Source: Micromonospora wenchangensis (lineage in GTDB: Bacteria > Actinomycetota > Actinomycetes > Mycobacteriales > Micromonosporaceae). Taken from it: 40,499 nt of DNA. The notes under the pieces are model-generated. The model had not been told where the DNA came from, did not search any database, and saw only the letters and a list, made by a program, of their open reading frames with translations. Every line of letters begins with the position of its first letter. The first letter of the stretch is position 1. Of this stretch, positions 15,632 through 24,206 are shown piece by piece. The translations under genes and the position numbers were made by a program. The stretch covers positions 1 through 40,499 of the forward strand of contig NZ_MZMV01000060.1 in NCBI RefSeq assembly GCF_002210435.1, written 5' to 3'.

Positions 15632-17068
15632 TCAGCCCAGGTCGACGGTGGGGTAGAGGGGGAAGCCGGCGAGCAGATCGGTGGCCTGCTTGCCGACCGA
15701 GTCGGCGACCGCCGGGTCGAGCACGTACTTGGCCTTCGACGGGGTGCCGTCGGCGTTGGCCCCCGGCGTGGTCTGGCTGAGCACGGTGTGGATCAGCTCG
15801 GCGGTGGCGTCCATCTCGGCGGTGCCGAGGCCCCGGGTGGTCAGCGCGGGGGTGCCGATCCGGATGCCCGAGGTGTACCAGGCGCCGTTGCGGTCCTGCG
15901 GGACGGCGTTGCGGTTGGTGACGATGCCCGAGTCGAGCAGCGCCTGCTCGGCCTGCCGGCCGGTCAGGCCGTAGCCGGAGACGTCGAGCAGCACCAGGTG
16001 GTTGTCGGTGCCGCCGGTGACCAGGGTGGTGCCCCGGCGCAGCAGCCCCTCGGCGAGGGCCTGGGCGTTGTCGACGATCCGCTGTGCGTAGTCGGCGAAG
16101 TCGGGCCGCCGCGCCTCGGCCAGCGCGACCGCCTTGGCCGCCATCACGTGCGGCAGCGGACCGCCGAGCACCATCGGGCAGCCCCGGTCGACCTGGTCGG
16201 CCAGCTCCGGGCCGCAGAGCACCATGCCGCCGCGCGGGCCGCGCAGCGACTTGTGGGTGGTGGTGGTGACGATGTGCGCGTGCGGCACCGGGTCGAAGTC
16301 GCCGGTGAAGACCTTCCCGGCGACCAGGCCGGCGAAGTGCGCCATGTCGACCATGAAGGTCGCGCCGACCGAGTCGGCGATCTCCCGCATGATCCGGAAG
16401 TTCACCTTCCGCGGGTACGCCGAGTAGCCGGCGACCAGGATCAGCGGCCTGAACTCCCGGGCCGCCTCGGCGACCCGGTCGTAGTCGATCAGGCCGGTGG
16501 CCGGGTCGGTGCCGTAGCTGCGCTGGTCGAACATCTTGCCGGAGATGTTCGGCCGGAAACCGTGGGTGAGGTGCCCGCCGGCGTCCAGCGACATGCCCAG
16601 CATCCGCTGGTCGCCCAGCTCGCGGCGCAGCGCGAACCAGTCCGCCTCGGTCAGGTCGTTGACCTGGCGTACCTGGGCCTTCTTCAGGGCGGGGGACTCG
16701 ACCCGGTCGGCCAGGATCGCCCAGAAGGCGACCAGGTTCGCGTCGATGCCCGAGTGCGGCTGCACGTACGCGTGGCTGGCCCCGAACAGTTCCTTGGCGT
16801 GCTCGGCGGCGAGCGCCTCGACCGTGTCGACGTTCTGGCAGCCGGCGTAGAAGCGGCGGCCGACGGTGCCCTCGGCGTACTTGTCGCTGAACCAGTTGCC
16901 CATGGTCAGCAGGGTCGCCGGGGAGGCGTAGTTCTCGCTGGCGATCAGCTTCAGCGACTCACGCTGGTCGGCCAGTTCCGCGCCGATGGCGTCGGCCACC
17001 CGGGGCTCGACCGCCCGGATCACCTCGAGCGCGCTGCGGAAGGCGGTGGACTCGGCGTTGCGCGACAT
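15632..17068 (-). CDS. glyA: Serine hydroxymethyltransferase
   Basis: A 478-residue PLP enzyme that interconverts serine and glycine with tetrahydrofolate, feeding one-carbon units to purine synthesis. Clear signatures are LKLIASENYAS, TEGTVGRRFYAGCQ-like YAEGTVGRRFYAGCQNVD, HSGIDANLVAF, MVDMAHFAGLVAG, the Schiff-base Lys in TTTTHKSLRGPRGG (about residue 258), and RIGTPALTTRG. It is somewhat longer than the 420-residue norm because of an insert of about 50 residues after residue 125 (ILADRVESPALKKAQVRQVN and following), a form known in actinobacteria. ATG 17068 follows GGAGG by 5 bases. The leader carries a ZTP riboswitch, so expression should rise when purine/folate one-carbon supply is short. 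It is a housekeeping gene between the two pathway regions. Confidence 0.95.
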   Translation of the reverse strand: MSRNAESTAFRSALEVIRAVEPRVADAIGAELADQRESLKLIASENYASPATLLTMGNWFSDKYAEGTVGRRFYAGCQNVDTVEALAAEHAKELFGASHAYVQPHSGIDANLVAFWAILADRVESPALKKAQVRQVNDLTEADWFALRRELGDQRMLGMSLDAGGHLTHGFRPNISGKMFDQRSYGTDPATGLIDYDRVAEAAREFRPLILVAGYSAYPRKVNFRIMREIADSVGATFMVDMAHFAGLVAGKVFTGDFDPVPHAHIVTTTTHKSLRGPRGGMVLCGPELADQVDRGCPMVLGGPLPHVMAAKAVALAEARRPDFADYAQRIVDNAQALAEGLLRRGTTLVTGGTDNHLVLLDVSGYGLTGRQAEQALLDSGIVTNRNAVPQDRNGAWYTSGIRIGTPALTTRGLGTAEMDATAELIHTVLSQTTPGANADGTPSKAKYVLDPAVADSVGKQATDLLAGFPLYPTVDLG

Positions 17069-17089
17069 GCGACCTCCAGGTGACGTGCG

Positions 17090-17172
17090 GAAGGCCCAGG
17101 CGCTCGGCGTGCGTCCTCATGACGGGGCCGCTTCCCGATGGTGCTCCATCCCCACGCGCCAGTCACGGCCCG
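17090..17172 (-). ncRNA. ZTP (pfl) riboswitch in the glyA leader
   Basis: Read on the minus strand, the leader contains CGTGACTGGCGCG (about 17167-17155), then GGAGCACCATCGGGAAGCG, and finally CGCCTGGGCC (17102-17093). These are the conserved parts of the pfl motif: the UGACUGGCG internal loop, the ACCxCxGGGxAGC-type segment and the CCGxxCGCCUGGGC pseudoknot half. Established: this RNA binds ZTP/ZMP and turns on glyA, folD or purine genes when 10-formyl-THF is low. A -10 box TAGGAT (17184-17179) puts the transcript start at about 17172, right at the aptamer. The glyA Shine-Dalgarno (GGAGG, 17077-17073) follows within 20 bases, and no U-rich terminator is present, so translational control is more likely. 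Confidence 0.85.
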
Positions 17173-17314
17173 CCGACGATCCTACCGGGTGGCCGGCGGG
17201 CCCTCCGGAGCACCTCCGGCGGGCTGCCGGCCGGAGGGTTGACCGGCCCGATCCGGGGCAATGCAGACGCAGGGGACATCCGGGCGGCGGAACCCACCGA
17301 GGACAGGAGCGGGC

Positions 17315-18121
17315 ATGAGCGCACCCACCACCGGACGACCGCTGGCCGTCGTGACCGGGGCCTCCAGCGGCATCGGGTACGAGCTGGCCGGCGAGTTCGT
17401 CCGACACGGGTACGACGTGGTGATCGCCGCCGAGGACGCCGGCATCACCGAGGCGGCCGACCACCTGCGCCGCGACGGTCAAGCCGAGATCCGGCCCGTC
17501 CAGGTCGACCTGGCGACCTTCGACGGGGTGACGGCGCTGGTCGAGGCGGTGGACGCGACCGGCCGGCCGGTCGACGCGTTGGCGGTCAACGCCGGCCGTG
17601 GCGCGGGTGGGGCCTTCGTCGGCGACACCGACCTGCGCGACGAGCTGAACATCATCGACGTGAACGTGACCTCGACGGTGCACCTGGCCAAGCGGATGCT
17701 GCCCGGGATGGTCGACCGGGGTGCCGGCCGGGTGCTGTTCACCTCGTCGATCGCGGCCACCATGCCCGGCCCCTACCAGGCGGTCTACAACGCCTCCAAG
17801 TCCTTCGTGCAGTCCTTCGCCGAGGCGCTGCGCAACGAGTTGAAGGAGACCGGGGTGACGGTGACCGCCCTGATGCCCGGCCCGACCGGGACGAAGTTCT
17901 TCGATCGTGCCGACATGGGCGACACGAAGGTCGGCGCGGACGACAAGGACGACCCGGCGACGGTGGCCGCGCAGGGCTTCGCGGCGATGATGAAGGGCGA
18001 GGAGAAGGTGGTCGCCGGCTCGCTGAAGAACAAGGTCCAGGCGGCGGCGGCCCGGCTCACGCCCGACCGGCTCAAGGCCGAGCAGCACCGTCGGATGGCC
18101 GAACCCGGCTCCGCCGACTGA
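17315..18121 (+). CDS. Short-chain dehydrogenase/reductase
   Basis: A 268-residue classical SDR with all catalytic features: cofactor motif VVTGASSGIGYELA near residue 15, AVNAGRGAGG (NAG motif), the Ser in VLFTSSIAATMPG, and the Tyr-x-x-x-Lys in YNASKSF (about residues 172-176). It reduces or oxidises a carbonyl/alcohol with NAD(P)H; the substrate is unknown. ATG 17315 is preceded by AGGAGCGG. The C-terminal 40 residues (KGEEKVVAGSLKNKVQAAAARLTPDRLKAE-type region) are helical and charged, as in the actinobacterial group that ends with VAG..KN. It stands between glyA (divergent) and the metallophosphoesterase (same strand, 58 bases away) and looks like a general metabolic gene. Confidence 0.88.
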   Translation: MSAPTTGRPLAVVTGASSGIGYELAGEFVRHGYDVVIAAEDAGITEAADHLRRDGQAEIRPVQVDLATFDGVTALVEAVDATGRPVDALAVNAGRGAGGAFVGDTDLRDELNIIDVNVTSTVHLAKRMLPGMVDRGAGRVLFTSSIAATMPGPYQAVYNASKSFVQSFAEALRNELKETGVTVTALMPGPTGTKFFDRADMGDTKVGADDKDDPATVAAQGFAAMMKGEEKVVAGSLKNKVQAAAARLTPDRLKAEQHRRMAEPGSAD

Positions 18122-18167
18122 CGGCGGCGGTGCTCCCCGCGCGCACCGCGCCGGGTGAGCTTCTGCG

Positions 18168-18173
18168 TACGAT
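18168..18173 (+). promoter_or_regulatory. -10 box of the leaderless metallophosphoesterase gene
   Basis: TACGAT starts 12 bases before ATG 18180, which puts the transcript start on the ATG itself. No Shine-Dalgarno is present ahead of the ATG. The -35 region is not recognisable. Confidence 0.5.
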
Positions 18174-18179
18174 CGGCGG

Positions 18180-19049
18180 ATGCTGGGGGAGGACACCGAG
18201 GGCAGTCTGGTCGCGATCAGCGACCTGCACGTCGGGTACAAGGAGAATCGTGCCCTGGTCGAGGCGTTACGGCCCGCCTCGCCACGGGACTGGCTGATCG
18301 TCGCCGGTGACGTGGCGGACACCGTCGCCGACATCGAGTGGGCGCTCGGCACGCTCGCCGAACGCTTCGACACCGTCATCTGGGCACCGGGCAACCACGA
18401 GCTGTGGACCCCGCCGGCCGACCCGGTGACCCTGCGCGGGGTGGACCGCTACGAGCTGCTGGTGCGGCGGTGCCGCGAACTGGGCGTGGTCACCCCCGAG
18501 GACGACTACCGGGTGTGGCGGGGGCCGGGCGGCCCGGCGCTGGTGGCCCCCCTGTTCCTGCTCTACGACTACAGCTGGCGACCGCCGGGGTTCGACACCC
18601 GGGAGGCGGCGCTGGCCGAGGCGTACCGGACCGGGATCGTCTGCACCGACGAGTTCATGCTGCACCCCGACCCGTACCCGAGCCGGCAGGAGTGGTGTGC
18701 GGCCCGGCTGGAGCAGACCGCCCGCCGGCTGGACGCCCGCGACCCGCAGCTGCCCACCGTGCTGGTCAACCACTGGCCGCTGGACCGCCACCCGACCGAG
18801 GTGCTGCGCTACCCGATCTTCGCCCAGTGGTGCGGGACGGAGGCGACGGCCGACTGGCACCGCCGGTTCGCCGCCACCACCGTGGTCTACGGGCACCTGC
18901 ACATCCCCCGGACCACCTGGAAGGACGGGGTGCGGTTCGAGGAGGTCTCGGTGGGCTACCCCCGGGAGTGGCGGCAACGCAGCGTGCCCCCCGGGCGGGT
19001 ACGGCAGATCCTGCCCGCGCCCACCGGTGCGCCGGCGCCGCTGTGGTGA
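18180..19049 (+). CDS. Metallophosphoesterase (calcineurin-like)
   Basis: A 289-residue soluble phosphoesterase. The metal-binding motifs are in order: SDLHVG (D-x-H, about residues 14-19), VAGDVADT (G-D-x), WAPGNHELW (G-N-H-E), VNHWPLDRH (a His block) and YGHLHIPRTTW (G-H-x-H). It hydrolyses a phosphoester using two metal ions; the true substrate is unknown. Homologues of this length are widespread in actinomycetes, often beside a phosphopantetheinyl transferase gene, which is not seen here. The gene ends about 60 bases before the first TAGGGG promoter of the right-hand cluster and so marks the probable boundary between housekeeping and cluster DNA. Confidence 0.88.
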   Translation: MLGEDTEGSLVAISDLHVGYKENRALVEALRPASPRDWLIVAGDVADTVADIEWALGTLAERFDTVIWAPGNHELWTPPADPVTLRGVDRYELLVRRCRELGVVTPEDDYRVWRGPGGPALVAPLFLLYDYSWRPPGFDTREAALAEAYRTGIVCTDEFMLHPDPYPSRQEWCAARLEQTARRLDARDPQLPTVLVNHWPLDRHPTEVLRYPIFAQWCGTEATADWHRRFAATTVVYGHLHIPRTTWKDGVRFEEVSVGYPREWRQRSVPPGRVRQILPAPTGAPAPLW

Positions 19050-19110
19050 GGTCGCCGGGCTGGTCAGCCCCCGATCGGGTGCCGTCCGACGGGAGGGCCC
19101 GAGCCGCTGT

Positions 19111-19156
19111 TAGGGGTGCGGATAGGGGTTCGCCGGACCGTTCCCGCCGGTAGCGT
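19111..19156 (+). promoter_or_regulatory. Promoter of the importer operon with TAGGGG direct repeat
   Basis: TAGGGG occurs at 19111-19116 and again at 19123-19128 (12-base step). A -35-like TTCGCC (19129-19134) directly abuts the second copy, and the -10 box TAGCGT is at 19151-19156 (16-base spacer). The second copy starts 28 bases before the -10. The layout is that of an activator overlapping the -35 region. The same geometry recurs at four or more other promoters of the right-hand cluster. Confidence 0.7.
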
Positions 19157-19220
19157 CCGGACCACTCCAGACCTCCGGCGTGGTGGCCGCGCCGTGCACT
19201 GGCGCGAAGGGCGGACCGGC

Positions 19221-20846
19221 GTGGGCGGGACGGGAACGACGAGACGACTGGCCACCGCGACGATGGCCGCCGCCCTGGTGGCCGCCGTGGCGGGCTGCGG
19301 AGGGGACGCCCCGGTGACCGGCGGCGGTCTCACCTACGCGATCAACCAGGAACCGCAGTGTGTCGACCCGCACGCGACCGGGCAGTCGGTGACCAGTTCG
19401 GTCGCCCGGCCGGTCGTCGACTCGCTGGTGTGGCACGACACCGCGTCGGGTGAGCTGCGGCCGTGGCTGGCCAGTTCCTGGTCGGTCTCCGCCGACCAGC
19501 GGAGCTGGACGTTCGTGCTACGCACCGGGGTGACCTTCAGCGACGGCACCCCGTTCGACGCGGCCGCGGTGCGCGCGAACCTCGACCACATCGTCGATCC
19601 CCGGACGAAGTCGTTGGGCGCTGCCGGCGTCATCGCGCCCTACTACCGGGACTCGCAGGTCGTCGACGCGCACACCGTGACCGTCCGGTTGAAGCAACCG
19701 TTCGCGTCCCTGCTGGTGCAGCTCTCCACCGTCGCGTTCGGTATGCAGTCGCCGAAGTGGCTGGCCACCGGCGGCACGGAGCTGTGCACGACCGTCGTCG
19801 GGTCCGGGCCGTTCGTCATGCAGGGCGGGTGGCGCAAGGGGCGGGGCGTGGACTACGTCCGTAACGACGCGTACGACTGGGCGCCACCGGGCGCCCCGCA
19901 CCAGGGCCCGGCCCGGCTGGACAGCCTGCACATCAAGCTGATCACCCAGGACTCGGCGCGGATCGGCGCGCTCACCAGCGGTCAGGTCGACGCCGTCGCC
20001 CGGGTTCCGGCGCTGGACGTCAAGCGGCTGGAGGGCACCATGCGGGTGCTGCGCGCCGAGGCACCGGGGGAGAACTACAGCCTGTTCCCCAACACCGCCT
20101 CGCGGGTCTTCTCCGACGTCCGGGTCCGGCAGGCCTTCCGGGGCGGCATCGACTGGGACAACCTGGTGCAGCGGCTGTTCTTCGGGGCCTACCGCACCGC
20201 GGCCGGCCCGCTGTCGCCCGCCACCCGGTTCGTCGCGCCGGCCACGACCACGGCGGTGCCCTACGATCCCGCGCGGGCCGGGCAACTGCTGGACGAGGCC
20301 GGCTGGCGCGGTCGGGACGCCGAGGGTTACCGCACCCGGGACGGCAAGCGGCTGACCGTCCGGTTCGCCTCGGTCAAGGCCGCCGAGACCGCGGAGAACG
20401 TCACCCTCAGCGAACAGGTGCAGGCCGAGGCCCGCAAGCTCGGCTTCGACGTGCAGATCGTCAACCTGCCCATCAGTCAGGTGATCAACAACGCCCAGCG
20501 GGGCACCTACGAGTTGATGGCCACCGGGTTCTCCGGGCCGGACGCGGACGTGCTGCGCAAGCTGTTCGGCAGCGACGGCGTCGCGGTGCCCGGCCGGATG
20601 GGCTCCAACATCGCCAAGTACCGCAACGCGACCCTCGACCGGCTGTTGGCCGACGCGCAGCTCACCACCGAGGAGCCGCGCCGCGCCGCCCTCTACGCGC
20701 AGGCCCAGAAGCAGGTGGTCGACGACGCCGCCGTCATTCCCGTCTACGCGGCCGGTTCGTTGATCGCCACGACCCGGTCCGTCGACGGCGTCGTGTTCGA
20801 CGGCGAGGCGTCCCCCAGCTTCTACGCCGCCACCCGGTCCCGATGA
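19221..20846 (+). CDS. Peptide-type ABC transporter substrate-binding lipoprotein
   Basis: A 541-residue member of the extracytoplasmic solute-binding family 5 (DppA/OppA type). From GTG 19221 the protein starts with a Twin-Arg-free signal peptide (TTRRLATATMAAALVAAVAGC); the lipobox is V-A-G-C, so it is a lipoprotein anchored outside the membrane. Family marks are LTYAINQEPQCVDPHATG, WLASSWSVSADQRSWTFVLR, GVTFSDGTPFDAAAVRAN and a C-terminal DDAAVIPVYAAG. GTG 19194 is an alternative start in the same frame, but 19221 has a better purine-rich site and a compact signal peptide. It delivers a peptide or similar small solute to the permeases encoded next. The ATGA overlap with the next gene shows strict coupling. 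It is controlled by a TAGGGG promoter, so it belongs to the cluster. Confidence 0.9.
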   Translation: MGGTGTTRRLATATMAAALVAAVAGCGGDAPVTGGGLTYAINQEPQCVDPHATGQSVTSSVARPVVDSLVWHDTASGELRPWLASSWSVSADQRSWTFVLRTGVTFSDGTPFDAAAVRANLDHIVDPRTKSLGAAGVIAPYYRDSQVVDAHTVTVRLKQPFASLLVQLSTVAFGMQSPKWLATGGTELCTTVVGSGPFVMQGGWRKGRGVDYVRNDAYDWAPPGAPHQGPARLDSLHIKLITQDSARIGALTSGQVDAVARVPALDVKRLEGTMRVLRAEAPGENYSLFPNTASRVFSDVRVRQAFRGGIDWDNLVQRLFFGAYRTAAGPLSPATRFVAPATTTAVPYDPARAGQLLDEAGWRGRDAEGYRTRDGKRLTVRFASVKAAETAENVTLSEQVQAEARKLGFDVQIVNLPISQVINNAQRGTYELMATGFSGPDADVLRKLFGSDGVAVPGRMGSNIAKYRNATLDRLLADAQLTTEEPRRAALYAQAQKQVVDDAAVIPVYAAGSLIATTRSVDGVVFDGEASPSFYAATRSR

Positions 20847-21757
20847 GGCTGGTCTGGTCGCGGTGTGGTCACGCGCTGCTGGTCCTCTGGGGCGCGCTGA
20901 CGTTGACCTTCCTGGCCCTGCACCTGACCCGGGGCAGCGTGGTGGATGCGATCGTCGGCAACAACACCCAGGTCACCCCGGCGGTACGCGCGCAGATCGT
21001 GCAGGACTACGGCCTCGGGCGGCCACTGTGGCAGCAGTACCTGAGCTACCTCGGCCGGCTGCTCCACGGTGACCTGGGCACGTCGTACCAGCTGCAGACC
21101 CCGGTCCGGGCGGCGATCGCCGAGCAGTTGCCGCCGACCCTGCAGCTGATGGGCCTGGCCACGCTGCTGGCGGTGACGACGACCCTGGTGGTGGCCGTGG
21201 CGACGGCCCGCCGGCCGGCATGGCTCCGCGCGCCGTTCGCGTTGCTGGAGGTGGCGGGTGTGGCGGTGCCGCAGTTCTGGTTGGCGATCCTCCTGCTGAC
21301 CGTGTTCTCGTTCGGCCTGCACTGGTTTCCCGCGTTCGCCGACGGTCCCGCCGGGCTGGTGCTGCCGGCGGTCGCCCTGGCCGTGCCCATGGCCGGGATC
21401 CTGACGCAGCTCCTGCGCGACGGTCTGGAACGGGCCCTGGAGCAGCCGTTCGCGACCACCGCGCGGGCACGCGGCCAACGGGAACGCGGGGTGCTGGTGC
21501 GACACGCGCTACGGCACGCACTGCCCCCGGCCCTGACGATCTTCGGCCTGCTGCTGGGCTCGATGATCGGCGGCGCGGTGGTGGTGGAGCAGGTGTTCTC
21601 CCGCCCCGGCATCGGCAGCCTGCTGCTCACCGCCGTCACGGGCAAGGACATCCCGGTGGTGCTCGGGGTGGTGGCGGTGACGGCCACCGGCTACGTGGCG
21701 ATCAACCTGATCGTCGACCTGCTCTATCCGCTGCTCGACCCGCGGTTGAAGGACTGA
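20843..21757 (+). CDS. ABC transporter permease, DppB-like
   Basis: A 304-residue permease with six membrane segments. It starts with RLVWSRCGHALLVLWGALTLTFLALHL, contains the periplasmic loop typical of DppB/OppB (LTRGSVVDAIVGNNTQVTPA and QIVQDYGLGRPLWQQYLSYL), and the EAA-type loop TTARARGQRERGVLVRHALRHALPP, which docks to the ATPase. It ends NLIVDLLYPLLDPRLKD, the standard C-terminus of this family. It starts at ATG 20843, overlapping the stop of the binding-protein gene by 4 bases; the second permease follows after 5 bases. Confidence 0.92.
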   Translation: MRLVWSRCGHALLVLWGALTLTFLALHLTRGSVVDAIVGNNTQVTPAVRAQIVQDYGLGRPLWQQYLSYLGRLLHGDLGTSYQLQTPVRAAIAEQLPPTLQLMGLATLLAVTTTLVVAVATARRPAWLRAPFALLEVAGVAVPQFWLAILLLTVFSFGLHWFPAFADGPAGLVLPAVALAVPMAGILTQLLRDGLERALEQPFATTARARGQRERGVLVRHALRHALPPALTIFGLLLGSMIGGAVVVEQVFSRPGIGSLLLTAVTGKDIPVVLGVVAVTATGYVAINLIVDLLYPLLDPRLKD

Positions 21758-21762
21758 TCCCC

Positions 21763-22626
21763 ATGGCCGTCGCCGACCTGCCCCCCGCCGACCTCGCCGT
21801 CCTGTCCGGGCGGCGTCGCGCCCGGGGCGTCGGACCCGTACTGGCAGCCGTGTTCCTGGTGCTGCTGGCGGTCGCGGCGATCGCCCCGGGGCTGCTCGCC
21901 CCCGGGTCCCCGGACACGACGTCGACCGCGGACCTGCTGCGTCCGCCGGGAGCGGGCCACCTGTTCGGCACCGACCAGAACGGCCGTGACGTCTACACCC
22001 GGATCGTCCACGGCACCCGCGACTCGCTGCTCGCCGGGCTCGCCGCCACGGCGCTCGCCCTGGCGGCGGGGATCGTCGTGGGCGCCGTCGGGGCGCTCGG
22101 CGGCCGGATCGCCGACAACCTGACGATGCGCCTGGTGGAGGTGCTGCTCGCCGTGCCGGGCCTGGTCACCGCGCTGCTGATCGTCGCGGTCGCCGGCCCC
22201 GGCACGACAACCCTGATCATGGCGATCGGGTTCATCGGGATGCCCGCGTACGCGCGGCTCGTGCGGGGGCAGATCCTGCAGCTCAGAGGGTCCGCCTTCG
22301 TCGAGGCGGCCGTGGCGCAGGGCCTGCGGCCGGCCCGCGTCGCCGTACGGCACATCATCCCCAACGCCGTGCCACCGGTGCTGCTGCTCGCCACGATCGG
22401 GACGGGCGCGGCGATCGGGGCGAGCGCGGCGCTCAGCTTCCTGGGCCTCGGCCCCCGACCACCGGACCCCCAGTGGGGGGCCATGCTCCAACAGGGTCAG
22501 GACTACTTCGCCGTCGCCTGGTGGACGGCGACCATACCGGGTGTCGTGCTGACCCTGACGGTGCTGGCCATCACCACGCTCGGGCAGCACCTCCAGCGCC
22601 GCTTCGACGGCGGAAACCCCGGATGA
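21763..22626 (+). CDS. ABC transporter permease, DppC-like
   Basis: A 287-residue permease of the DppC/OppC type. Signatures are a first membrane segment (VLAAVFLVLLAVAAIAPGLLA), HLFGTDQNGRDVYTRIVHGTR (the invariant G-T-D-x-x-G-R-D motif), the EAA loop VEAAVAQGLRPARVAVRHIIPN, and AALSFLGLGPRPPDPQWGAML. It pairs with the upstream DppB-like protein to form the transmembrane channel. ATG 21763 lies 5 bases after the previous stop, and its own stop overlaps the ATPase start (ATGA 22623-22626). Confidence 0.92.
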   Translation: MAVADLPPADLAVLSGRRRARGVGPVLAAVFLVLLAVAAIAPGLLAPGSPDTTSTADLLRPPGAGHLFGTDQNGRDVYTRIVHGTRDSLLAGLAATALALAAGIVVGAVGALGGRIADNLTMRLVEVLLAVPGLVTALLIVAVAGPGTTTLIMAIGFIGMPAYARLVRGQILQLRGSAFVEAAVAQGLRPARVAVRHIIPNAVPPVLLLATIGTGAAIGASAALSFLGLGPRPPDPQWGAMLQQGQDYFAVAWWTATIPGVVLTLTVLAITTLGQHLQRRFDGGNPG

Positions 22627-24206
22627 GCACGATGCTGGTCGTCCGTGACCTGTCGGTCACCTTCGGCTCCGGTCGCCACCGGGTCGACGCCGTGCGGGGA
22701 ATCTCCCTCACCCTGCGCGCGGGCCGGTGCCTGGCCGTGGTCGGCGAGTCCGGCTCCGGCAAGAGCGTCACCGCCCGCGCGCTGCTCGGCCTGGCCGGGG
22801 ACCACGCCACCGTACGCGCGGGTGCGCTGGAACTGGACGGCACCGACCTCACCAGGCTCGGACCCCGCCAGTGGCGGCGGGTGCGGGGACGCCTGATCGG
22901 TCTGGTCCCGCAGGCCGCGATGGTCGCCCTCGACCCGCTGCGGACCGTCGGCCGCGAGGTCGCCGAGCCGTTGCGGCTGCACCGTGCGGTCCCACCGGCG
23001 GACATCGGCGAGCGGGTCGTCGAGCTGCTCACCGACACCGGCGTGCCCGAGCCCCGGATCCGCGTCCGTCAACGCCCCGGCCAGCTCTCCGGGGGCCAGC
23101 GACAGCGGGTGCTGATCGCCTCGGCGATCGCCTGCCGGCCGCCGCTGGTCATCGCCGACGAGCCGACCACGGCGCTGGACGTGACGGTGCAGGCGCAGAT
23201 CCTGACGCTGCTGGACGACCTGCGCCGGGCCGGCACCGCGGTGCTGCTGATCAGCCACGACCTCGCGGTCGTGGCGCAACTGGCCGACGAGATCGCGGTG
23301 ATGCGGGACGGCCGGATCGTCGAACACGGGCCGGCGGCGCGGGTCCTGACCGCACCGGAGCACGACTACACCCGCAGGCTGCTCGACGCCGTGCCCGGCC
23401 GCGGCGGGCCGCCCGCGCCACCGCCGTCCGCTCCGGTCGTCCTGCGGGCCGACGGGCTGGTCAAGACGTATCCGCGACCCGGGCGTGCCGCGCCACTGCG
23501 CGCGGTGGACGGCGTCTCGTTGCGCCTGCACGCCGGGGAGACGTTGGGTGTCGTCGGCGAGTCGGGCTCCGGCAAGTCGACCCTCGCCCGGCTGGTGAGC
23601 GCGATGGTCGCGCCGGACGCCGGCAGCGTCGAGCTGGACGGTGGACCCTGGCACGACCTGTCTGAACGGGAGCGGCGCGGGCGACGGACGGAGATCCAGA
23701 CGATCTACCAGGACCCGCTCAGCTCGTTCGACCCCCGGCACACCGTCGAGGTCATCCTCCGGCACGCGCTCCAGGCCGGCGGTGAACGTCGCCGCACCGT
23801 GACCGACCTGCTGGACCTGGTCGGCCTGGAGCACGGCCTGGCCCGTCGCCGTCCCGCGCTGCTCTCCGGCGGTCAGCAGCAGCGGGTGGCCATCGCCCGC
23901 GCGCTGGCGGTCCGGCCCCGGGTCATCGTCTGCGACGAGCCGGTGTCCGCGCTGGACGTCTCGGTCGCCGCACAGGTGCTGCGTCTGCTGGTCGGGCTGC
24001 AACGCGAGCACGGGCTGGCCTACCTGTTCATCTCGCACCATCTCGGGGTCGTCCGCGAGGTGAGCCACCGGGTGCTGGTGCTCAAGGACGGACGGGTGGT
24101 GGAGTCGGGCGTGACCGGCGAGGTGCTCGACGCGCCGTCGCACCCGTACACGCGGTCGCTGCTGAAGGCGGTGCCCGCCATGCCGCCCCGGGAGGCGATG
24201 CGATGA
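22623..24206 (+). CDS. Fused double ATPase of the peptide-type ABC transporter (DppD-DppF)
   Basis: A 527-residue protein with two complete nucleotide-binding domains. The first has Walker A GESGSGKSVTA near residue 41, LSGGQRQRV and Walker B VIADEP. The second begins at about residue 275, with Walker A GESGSGKSTLA, LSGGQQQRV and VIVCDEP. DppD and DppF are normally separate proteins; fusion into one chain is a known variant. It powers uptake through the two permeases. The N-terminal half lacks a visible iron-sulphur Cys cluster at its end. It is translationally coupled on both sides; an SDR gene starts inside its stop codon (ATGA 24203-24206), so the SDR is part of the same operon. Confidence 0.92.
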   Translation: MSTMLVVRDLSVTFGSGRHRVDAVRGISLTLRAGRCLAVVGESGSGKSVTARALLGLAGDHATVRAGALELDGTDLTRLGPRQWRRVRGRLIGLVPQAAMVALDPLRTVGREVAEPLRLHRAVPPADIGERVVELLTDTGVPEPRIRVRQRPGQLSGGQRQRVLIASAIACRPPLVIADEPTTALDVTVQAQILTLLDDLRRAGTAVLLISHDLAVVAQLADEIAVMRDGRIVEHGPAARVLTAPEHDYTRRLLDAVPGRGGPPAPPPSAPVVLRADGLVKTYPRPGRAAPLRAVDGVSLRLHAGETLGVVGESGSGKSTLARLVSAMVAPDAGSVELDGGPWHDLSERERRGRRTEIQTIYQDPLSSFDPRHTVEVILRHALQAGGERRRTVTDLLDLVGLEHGLARRRPALLSGGQQQRVAIARALAVRPRVIVCDEPVSALDVSVAAQVLRLLVGLQREHGLAYLFISHHLGVVREVSHRVLVLKDGRVVESGVTGEVLDAPSHPYTRSLLKAVPAMPPREAMR

